Positions 56,436-64,000 of a stretch of DNA of 64,000 nt are shown piece after piece. Origin of the DNA: Maniola hyperantus. Its lineage: Eukaryota > Arthropoda > Insecta > Lepidoptera > Nymphalidae. The position numbers and the translations under genes are program-made. Under the pieces are notes generated by a model, which worked only from the letters and a program-made list of their open reading frames with translations, ran no database searches and was not told where the DNA came from. Position 1 is the first letter of the stretch. Every line of letters begins with the position of its first letter. The stretch spans positions 1,116,001 through 1,180,000 of the forward strand of contig NC_048557.2 in the NCBI RefSeq assembly GCF_902806685.2, read 5' to 3'.

Positions 56436-56859
56436 GTGGTTACATCACACAAAAAAAAATTAAATTGTGGTCATGAACTAAAAATAGGTATTTTCAATTT
56501 TCGAAGTAAGATAACTATATCAAGTGGAATATCAAATGAAAGGGATATATTATAAAATCGACGCACATTTATAATTATGAAATTAATATTTTTTTACGAT
56601 TAGTTCCAATTCACGAACTAATTCCCACGTCGAAAAACTGCTGTATTGTGTCACAAATAAATACGACTTCCCTTCCGCTCACAATCGTATTTCTTCCCGA
56701 GTTGAGAGGAAGTATAATGGCGCTATAAACGTTGTTTACCACTCGTCGAGTGACAGGGTCGCGTCACGCCTCATACATCACTGATGTGATCATGGGGCAA
56801 TGCGCCAGGTAAACTGACACAGAAACTACACTAATTGCTAAGTAAACACTACCTATAAT

Positions 56860-57040
56860 TTAGAGCGGACTGAAATCCGAAAGGTCGCCGGTTCAAACTC
56901 CAAGAATCATGTGGGTACAATAATTTTCTGGGATAGAAAGTAGCCCACGTCCTTCCCCAGAATGCAAGCTATATCTGTACCAAATTTCGTCAAAATCGGT
57001 TTAACGGATGGGCCGTGAAAAGCAAGCAAACGGACATACT
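56860..57040 (+). mobile_element. SINE-head remnant and Helitron fragment
   Basis: 56860-56905 holds GGTCGCCGGTTCAAACTCC, the B-box of the SINE at 13203. It is followed by GATAGAAAGTAGCCCACGTC and AATTTCGTCAAAATCGGTTT of the Helitron second family. Confidence 0.45.
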
Positions 57041-57049
57041 TTTATGATA

Positions 57050-57990
57050 TTCTGGATGTTCTTCTTATTTAAATTCTACTTTCAATTCTGTTGTTATTAC
57101 AATATCTACTACCCAACAAACGTAATAAAATTAGATTTATACAGATGTCTGACGGAAAGACACTCGGGATACAAACACCGGGTGATATATTAAAATGACA
57201 CATCAAAGGTGTCTCATATCAAACGAGGCTCGAATTGAAGCGTCGAGCGTGACGGTACACCGCGATAAAGTTTAGTTGAAGAAATATGGGATTAGTATGA
57301 GATTTTACATTCGCCAACGTTGATAGAATTCGAACATCAAAAGTAGAAGCATAAGGCTGAACTTTCAGTTGCCTATAAGTTCATGTAGTGTTTCGTTCCA
57401 TATTATAGCGAGATATAAAACATCACTTAGCCCTGCGTATGAAAAGTAAATAGTTCCTATAATGGAAAATTTTAGAAGCTTTGGGTTCTCATAGGAATTG
57501 AAACTCAAACGCGAATTCTTTGGTACGATTTTGCACATCTTGCCAACCTTGATATATCGAGCATCGAAACGTAAAAGTCAAGGTTTTAGAGTCACTTTTT
57601 CAGTGGGTTTTATGATGTTTTTGCTTGGGGTGCTAGTGGTTGGCGTATAATCGAATTTGAACCTTAAAAAAATTTAGGTTTAATTTTATCCATAGTTATA
57701 CAGTGTTTCGACACTCGAAATATTATATCAAGGTTGTCGTATCGTTGAGAATCGAGATGTGAAAAGTTGTACTAACCCTAATGTAAGCCTGCTGAAAATT
57801 TATGCGTTGTTGTCTTACATAGGTACACTGTAATCTTCGGTTGTTGTTTAGGAATTTTTCCTTGACCACGATCTATTTTTTTACATATAGGATTTCATTA
57901 GTAGATACCTACACGAACAGTCGCTATTGAATTAAAGATGCATATTTAATATTATGTCTTTGAAATGCCACTACTTCTGGACCTGCGCCC
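57050..57990. other. No recognisable feature
   Basis: AT-rich. The 61-codon frame at 57008 is hydrophobic and mostly made of Helitron-adjacent sequence. No gene was recognised. Confidence 0.4.
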
Positions 57991-58001
57991 ATGGCAGAGC
58001 T

Positions 58002-58011
58002 TAATATGGTC

Positions 58012-58042
<31 letters not shown>

Positions 58043-58586
58043 GCCTGTGGACGTCCACTGTTGGACATAGGCCTTCCCTAAAGAGCGCCACCACACCCGG
58101 TCCTCAGCCTTCCTCATCCAGCCACTTCCCGCCAGCCTCTTTATATCGTCGGTCCATCGTGCTGGAGGGCGTCCCACACTACGCTTGCTTAAACGCGGTC
58201 TCCACTCAAGGACTTTCCGGCTCCAACGGCCATCGCCTCTACGACAGGCATGACCTGCCCACTGCCACTTCAGCTTGCTAATAGTTTGGGCTATGTCAGT
58301 GACCTTGGTTCTCCTGCGGATCTCCTCATTTCGGATCTTGTCCCTCAAGGAAACTCCTAACATAGCCCTCTCCATAGCTCGCCGAGCGACTTTGAGTTTG
58401 TGGACAAGGCCGTTTGTTAGTGTCCACGTTTCAGCACCATAGGTGAGGACGGGAAGAACACACTGGTTAAAGACTTTCGTCTTGAGGCACTGAGGAATTG
58501 ACGATGAGAAGACTTGACTCAATTTCCCAAAAGCTGCCCAACCTAGCCGAATTCTTCTGTTGGCTTGTGGTATGTAATATGGTCTT
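58002..58586 (-). mobile_element. 5'-truncated RTE-type LINE, 12-bp TSD
   Basis: The 561-bp insertion (58014-58574) lies between TAATATGGTCTT copies at 58002-58013 and 58575-58586. On the minus strand an intact frame reads RRIRLGWAAFGKL, VLPVLTYGAETWTLT, ERAMLGVSLRDKIRNEEIRR, KLKWQWAGHACRRGDGRWS, VGRPPARWTDDIKRLAGSGW and YVQQW, then TGA. This is the end of the RTE-clade polyprotein, downstream of the reverse transcriptase catalytic motifs, which are absent. The 3' tail is (GAT)n, usual for RTE elements. The intact frame and perfect duplication show a recent insertion. Confidence 0.9.
58014..58042. repeat. (ATC)n microsatellite, LINE tail
   Basis: About nine ATC units forming the 3' tail of the RTE insertion. 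Confidence 0.9.
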
Positions 58587-58617
58587 GGACTGTAGTAATA
58601 AAATGAAGTGATTTTTT

Positions 58618-58738
58618 GTATGTACCCGCACAGCCCCCGCGCTAACCCGGTGCGAGATAGTGCGGGTGACATGGTGGTGTGCGAAGCTTCCCCCCCGCCT
58701 CAAACCCCGATTGCCATCTCGACCTGTCGCGTACTGTT
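58618..58738. mobile_element. GC-rich palindromic MITE (family F), partial
   Basis: ACCCGCACAGCCCCCGCGCT interior and right terminus GATTGCCATCTCGACCTGTC then GCGTACTGT. The left end is missing. Confidence 0.65.
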
Positions 58739-58894
58739 ACGTAACGTGAATCAGTATTGAGGTGTCATGTCAGTATTGGACGAGTCTGCCGTGTTACTTT
58801 ACATTACAGCACACCGAACCCGACACCCGTCGACGCGTGTTTTGTAAATATCCGCCCGTAGCTTCGGTATTGCACAAGTGATGCAAATATTCAG

Positions 58895-59060
58895 CTGCTC
58901 AATTGCGGTAGAATGACAGCTACAACGTCACGATCGCAATCACCTCTGATTGGTTGACACTCGCTCACTATTGGCTACAATGCATTGTTGCAACAAGAAT
59001 TGCACAAATTCAGCCAATAACAACAATTGAGATTGTAATAATGATTGATGCAGGTTTAAC
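58895..59060 (+). repeat. Repeat family G copy
   Basis: CAGCTGCTCAATTGCGGTAG, TGGCTACAATGCATTGTTGC and TTGAGATTGTAATAATGATT. Confidence 0.7.
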
Positions 59061-59159
59061 GAAATGGACCTACTGGTTTATATACACTTGACCTGTAAAT
59101 CTATACTGTTTCTGGGGCCCAGGTGCATAGCTGGCGGTTAAAATTCATCATTATGATTT

Positions 59160-59300
59160 CCTCATGATGAGGTTTCCTCACGATGTTTTCCTTCACCGTT
59201 AAAGCAAGTGATATATTTAATTGCTTAAAAGACACATAGCTCCAAAATGTTAGAGGTGCGTGCCCGGGATCGAACCTCCGACCTCCCGAATAGGAGGCGG
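59160..59300 (-). mobile_element. SINE A, head-side fragment
   Basis: CACGATGTTTTCCTTCACCG, TGCCCGGGATCGAACCTCCG and GACCTCCCGAATAGGAGGCG. The tail half is missing. Confidence 0.7.
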
Positions 59301-59392
59301 TTCCTAATTTGTTATTGGGTAATTTTGGTGACCAAACGCGCAGCGGGGTCTTATTCGTTTGACCTATGCTAAGACGGAAATTCTGATAAAGC

Positions 59393-59726
59393 ATTATGCC
59401 GCCTTCTAATAGCTGTGATAGCCTAGTGGTTAGGACGTCCACCTTCTAATCGGAGGTCAAGAGTTCGATCCCGGGCACGCACCTCTAACTTTTCGGAGTT
59501 ATGTGCGTTTTAAGTCATTGAATATCACTTGCTTTAACGGTGAAGGAAAACATCGTGAAGAAACCTGCATCCCTGTTCTCCATAATGTTCTCAAAAGTGT
59601 GTGAAGTCTACCAATCCGCACATGGCCACCGTGGTAGACTATGCCCAAACCCTTCTCACTCTGAGAGGAGACCCGTGCTCTGCAGTGAGCCGGCGATGGG
59701 TTGATCATGATGATGATGATTATGCC
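59393..59726 (+). mobile_element. SINE A, full length, with 8-bp TSD
   Basis: Element 59401-59718 between ATTATGCC copies. Head GATAGCCTAGTGGTTAGGAC, B-box region GAGTTCGATCCCGGGCACG, tail GGTTGATCATGATGATGATG. Confidence 0.85.
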
Positions 59727-60127
59727 AAAAACTCTGTAGGTACAACAAACATGAACCATAATATACAAAATACTACATCATTCTTCCATTTCCATAAACA
59801 AATGATCGATATTAAAGATCAATACGCTCACATATCGATCTGCATAGTATGTTGCCGTCAATTTATTGACTATCGCACAGCCACTGTAATCTGCTGAAGC
59901 GAACGAAGATCAAACGAATCTCGCAGGCGCCCGTAAAATACATCAAACGGTGTTGGTCTGTGGAGTTAGTGTGTACTGTGTACTGTGTAAGAAGAATGTC
60001 CCACTTTTTCGTAGTAAATTTTGGTGTGTCGAAAGCTAAGAGGAAATTACCTACTCTATTATTAGTTTGTCTATTTGCCATTATTCACAAACAGAATGTA
60101 TTCACGGTAATATATTATTACCAATCT

Positions 60128-60400
60128 ATACTAATATTATAAAGAGGTAAAGTTTATAAGTTTGTTTGTAAGAAGAAATCTCTGGAACTACTGAACCGAT
60201 TTTGAACATTCTTTCAGCTTTCTACTGAAGCTGCAATATTCTTGAGTGACATAGGCTATATATTATTTTTAAATTAAAACCGTGCAAAGCCGGCGTGGGT
60301 CGCTAAAGCTTACACAAAATAATAATGCCCTAAAAACCCCGTGGGAACTCTTTGATTTTCCGGTATAAATGATAGTCTATGACACTCTCCATGTCTTTAA
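60128..60400 (+). mobile_element. Degraded Helitron fragments
   Basis: TCTATACTAATATTATAAAG start-like sequence, GGAACTACTGAACCGATTTT, GTGACATAGGCTATATATTA, and CCCCGTGGGAACTCTTTGAT further on. No clear CTAG end. Confidence 0.45.
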
Positions 60401-60402
60401 CT

Positions 60403-60556
60403 TTTACCCTCTTACAAATAAACCTGGAATAGCGGTGGAATAGTTATACTCTGTTTTGTCTTTTTCCTTCAAATGTCAAATTATTGATGACAGAGAAAGA
60501 CAAAACAAAGTATAACTATTCCACCGCTATTCCAGGTTTATTTGTTAGAGGGTTAA
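60403..60556. mobile_element. 146-bp near-perfect inverted-repeat MITE
   Basis: Element 60407-60552 starts CCCTCTTACAAATAAACCTG and ends with its inverse with one or two changes. Arms of about 60 bases. Flanks are TTTA and TTAA, so a TTAA target with one mutation is plausible (piggyBac-like). Confidence 0.8.
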
Positions 60557-61239
60557 ACTATATCCATTTAAACAAAAACGATTCACAATGATTGGAAAAA
60601 ATATTCACTACCTAACATATCTAATCCAGGTAGAGTCCGTACAAAATGACGTCTCACGCGCCATTTTAACTCTATGGGTCAACTGTCATGGCAAAATACG
60701 GTTCATATATAAAATAAGAACTAAAATCATACTTTTGACATGACGCGTGAGGAGTTGTACCTACGCATCCATTGATCATTGATGATTAATTATTCACAAG
60801 CGGGGAAAATAACAGTGTGAATATTCACTTACATAAAATAATAAACAAATCTTTATAAATTGCCGCCACTTAACTTTATTTTGCCAAGGTGTTAAAAGAA
60901 GAAAATAGATTAATCTAATAAAAAGGTTGTTATACATGACGTATAGTACCTATTTTCAAATGCTTAAACACACTATCTATAGATGCGTCTCAAACAGAGA
61001 TTAGAGAAATTATTCACTCATCTGTGGTCTCTAACTAGTTTATGAGATAAATCGTATATTGTACTGAAATTTTAAAAAATAGTCTTTCCTGAAAATAGCG
61101 CAGTAGATATTCTATTAAACTAGGATAGAATGAGACTCCTCTTGCTTGTAAAGTACCTATATTCAAATCGTCATCTGAATTCGTTTCCGATATATTGATA
61201 CAGTGGTATTTTTTGCATCTATTCACTATTGACATAGGC

Positions 61240-61324
61240 CCTGAAATGATCCCGGAAAATCAAAAAACTCCAGCAGTATAATTTAAAAAAAACCCCGTAG
61301 GTCGAAGTCGCGGGCATCATCTAG
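61240..61324 (+). mobile_element. Helitron second-family 3' end
   Basis: ATCCCGGAAAATCAAAAAAC, GTCGAAGTCGCGGGCATCAT then CTAG at 61321-61324. Only 11 bases separate it from the next Helitron. Confidence 0.55.
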
Positions 61325-61335
61325 GACAATAATCT

Positions 61336-61556
61336 TCTTAAAAATATATAAACGAAAAAGGTGACTGACTGACTGACTGACTGGTCTATCAACACACAGT
61401 TCAAACTACTGGACAGATCTGGCTGAAATTTGGCATGTAGATAGCTATTATGACGTAGACACCCGCTAAGAAAGAATTTTTGAAAATTCGACCCCTAAGG
61501 GCGTGAAATTTCAAATTTGTGTAGTTCACGCGGACAAAGTCGCGAGCATAAGCTAA
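61336..61556 (+). mobile_element. Non-autonomous Helitron, 221 bp, CTAA end
   Basis: TCTTAAAAATATATAAACG, (GACT)n, CAAACTACTGGACAGATCTG, TCACGCGGACAAAGTCGCGA and GCATAAGCTAA before T. Confidence 0.7.
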
Positions 61557-61559
61557 TTA

Positions 61560-62190
61560 AGGTATAAAAAAATTAAAGAATTAAATAAATTTAAAACTCG
61601 ACTGCTAATAAATAGTAATTGATAACTGAATAGCAATAAACAAGCTTTGTATTCTATAAAATAGACATTGATAAGCTCATAAATTTAAATGTTATAAAAT
61701 ATATGACAGGCGGGGGCAACTAGGTAGGTAGGTCCTTATTAGGACTATTAGCTTGCCCCTGCCTGCTATAGATTTTCTAACATTTATGTGACGAAATGTG
61801 ACGAAATGTGGGATGTGAAGATAAACTCATCAATTGTTTTGCTTAAAGTATTACATTCTGAATCAATGATCTTATATTCTCACACCTCTTTGGCAGAGCC
61901 ATCAAAAACCTACTCAATTGCAACGGAAAACGAAAATGAATCTTCATCAAATGGCAGCTAACAAGAAAGTATTTCTTATAAATCCTACATTTTATTTCTC
62001 GCATCTGCAGAATGCCGTTGATGAATCGAATTATATTAATATTTTCGTTCAAGCTTAGCTTCGGGATGTGATCGCGATTTCATTAAATCTCTCGTGGTTT
62101 CAAGAGCGACGTATTTTTAGTCTAATACGAGTAGATATGTGGCAGACGCTTATGATGCGACTAAACGCTCACGCAAAATACACGGTGTAA
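61560..62190. other. No recognisable gene
   Basis: A short palindrome (GGCGGGGGCAACTAGG and TAGCTTGCCCCTGCCTGC near 61710-61765) may be the centre of a small MITE. Nothing else was recognised. Confidence 0.4.
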
Positions 62191-62194
62191 CGTT

Positions 62195-62455
62195 AGCAAA
62201 AACTTAGCATTATTGTTATACTACCTAAACACAATCCAATACCAATAACCATTTGCATCATTTTGTAGTAATAGTGATTTAGTATTTTTCAAACCCGCAA
62301 TGTATAGCGTGCAAAACTCGGGTCAATGCCCCACCTACAACGCGGCATTGACTCCGAGTGGCCTACTTACGCAACGCTGGTTGACGTCTAGCATCAATCA
62401 GATGTTTTATTTGTAATAGGTATATCGTGAGCATTTACAAAATATAGGATTGTTA
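62195..62455 (+). repeat. Repeat family D copy
   Basis: Third copy: CAATCCAATACCAATAACCA, GCATTGACTCCGAGTGGCCT and ATCAGATGTTTTATTTGTAA. Confidence 0.7.
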
Positions 62456-62479
62456 AAATATTTTTTTCCGTTTTCGACT

Positions 62480-62665
62480 GAGTTGACTGATCTATCAACG
62501 CTCAGCTCAAACTACTGGACGGATCAGGCTGGGCATGCATATAGTTGGGTATTATGACGTAGACATCCGCTAAGAAAGGATTTTGAAAATTCAACCCTTA
62601 AGGGGGTGAAATAGAGGTTTGAAATTTGTGTAGTCCACGTGGACGAAGTCGCGAGCATAAGCTAG
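62480..62665 (+). mobile_element. Non-autonomous Helitron, 5' end lost
   Basis: CTCAAACTACTGGACGGATC, AATTCAACCCTTAAGGGGGT, CCACGTGGACGAAGTCGCGA and GCATAAGCTAG before T. The start is fused to family D sequence. Confidence 0.65.
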
Positions 62666-62913
62666 TTAATAACTGTGTACTTAACTCGTGAAAACTTAGA
62701 ATAGTCAGGTGATTGCTAAACTCAAAACTCAAATTAATTATCAGGTAAAATTTAATGCTTCCTGATTGTCAAAATTTTTATTTGTAAGATGATAATATAG
62801 TAGTGATAAATAATTAATACGTAGGTACTTAAAACTAAAGCTACGAGATATCTACTCGTGTGCTACGAGGGTTCCAAACGCGCCAAAAACAATAGAGATT
62901 TCGTAGGTACCTA

Positions 62914-63052
62914 TAGTACGCGACAGGTCGAGAGGGCAATCGGGGAGGGAACGCCCTGCACAGCTACCTAATCCATTGCTAGCGAGTGCGGGTGTGCGGG
63001 GCGTCTCCCCGCCTCATCCCAAGATCGCCATCTCGACCAGTCGCGTACCATA
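62914..63052. mobile_element. GC-rich palindromic MITE (family F), complete
   Basis: TATAGTACGCGACAGGTCGA at the left and TCGACCAGTCGCGTACCATA at the right are inverted repeats. The interior is G/C-rich. Confidence 0.75.
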
Positions 63053-63469
63053 GTTCCTTCCCAAACTGACTACACAAGATGTTATACACATCTAAAATTA
63101 TAATGTTCTGACTAATACGAGCACAAGACAGTAGCATGCGTCCCACATGTCGCGTAATTAGCGTAACTGCATGTAAATAGACTCAACAAACTCCAAACAA
63201 TGTACCACGAGGATCCAGTAGGTATTTATACCCACAAGACATATTTTTCCCTACTTTTTACAAAGCCTAAATTACGTATCGTCGACTAGTCGCCCGGCAA
63301 CTCAGTCGACGGCGACCGTAGAATCAGCTGCTCAATTGCGGTAGAATGACAGCTACAATGTCACGATCGCAATCACCTCTGATTAGTTGACGCTCGCTCA
63401 CTACTGGCGGCATGTAGTATGTAGAGATTAAAGAAATATTATAGAACTAGGTAAGCACTAAGTATTAAA

Positions 63470-64000
63470 CGGTGGTAGCCTAGTGATTAAGACGTCGACT
63501 TCAGGGGGTCGGAGATTCGATTTTTGCCTCTATTTTTTTTTTTATTTTTTTTTATTCACATACAAGTTAGCCCTTGACTGCAATCTCACCTGGTGGTAAG
63601 TGATGATGCAGTCTAAGATGATAGCGGGCTAACCTGGAAGGGGTATGGCAGTTTTTAGTAAACCCATACCCCTTTAGTTTCTACACGGCATCGTACCGGA
63701 ACGCTAAATCGCTTGGCGGCACGCCTTTACCGGTAGGGTGGTAACTAGCCACGGCCGAAGCCTCCCACCAGACAGACTTTTCGGACTTATGTGCGTTTTT
63801 TAAGCAATTAAAATATCACTTGCTTTAGCGGTGAGGGATAACATCGTGAGAAAACAACCTACATCCATGAAGAGTTCCCCATAATGTTCTTAATGGTGTG
63901 TGAAGTCTGCCATTCCGCACTTGACCAGCGTGGCGGACTATAGCCTAAACGCTTCTTATTCTGAAAGGATACCCGTGCTCAGTAGTGGGCCGGTGATGAC
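63470..64000 (+). mobile_element. SINE A interrupted by SINE B
   Basis: The tRNA-like head of SINE A (GTAGCCTAGTGATTAAGACG, GGAGATTCGATTTTTGCCTC) stops at about 63527. Its body resumes near 63776 (CTTTTCGGACTTATGTGCGT) and runs to the window edge. Confidence 0.75.
63528..63775 (-). mobile_element. SINE B nested in SINE A
   Basis: T-rich start (tail of the minus-strand element), CACATACAAGTTAGCCCTTG, GGAAGGGGTATGGCAG, GCTTGGCGGCACGCCTTTAC and GCCACGGCCGAAGCCTCCCA. It lacks the tRNA-like head, so it was 5'-truncated on insertion. Confidence 0.75.

Overview
This is a eukaryotic, AT-rich, intron- and repeat-dominated window. It is very probably lepidopteran (moth or butterfly). The evidence is: non-autonomous Helitrons ending in a CGCGGACGAAGTCGCG hairpin plus CTAG; at least three tRNA-derived SINE families; RTE-type LINE 3' ends with (ATG)n tails; and LTR and foldback elements of a kind common in that order. 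The species cannot be named from the sequence. Family names below are by recognition, without a database search.

One host gene is supported. It lies on the minus strand and runs off the left edge. Its first coding exon (20115-21764, 550 codons, very GC- and CpG-rich) joins in phase 0 to a second exon (16108-16264). Exon 2 carries the conserved GRSVRL...LSEVERRALQQ...LARLQQ...IPEG block found just upstream of the GAP domain in the ARHGAP6 family of Rho GTPase-activating proteins. The catalytic RhoGAP domain is not in the window, so the sequence left of 16108 is inferred to be intron. The promoter probably lies near 21,9xx. Everything to the right, 22.1-64 kb, looks like upstream or intergenic DNA.

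Layout. At 1-1.2 kb there is a small Helitron, a deleted Helitron, a GCGAGTT heptamer array and a TTAA-flanked foldback MITE. At 1.19-7.26 kb there are eight head-to-tail units of about 775 bp, each ending in a hairpin plus CTAG like a Helitron 3' end, abutting another Helitron without a gap. From 7.6 to 16.1 kb there are RTE, SINE, Helitron and 'TTCCGTACC' repeat copies. From 16.1 to 22 kb lies the host gene, with a LINE 3' fragment, a second LINE fragment, a hAT-like MITE and a large foldback in its intron. At 24.9-27.35 kb a LINE fragment is split by a complete non-autonomous LTR element with identical LTRs. From 28 to 64 kb the DNA is a mosaic of nested transposons, many with readable target-site duplications.

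The most unusual structure is the 1.19-7.26 kb array. It looks like tandem rolling-circle (Helitron-type) amplification, and each unit carries about five ATGGCGGC/ATGGCC motifs resembling YY1/Pleiohomeotic sites. The nested insertions allow a relative order of transposition events to be read directly.
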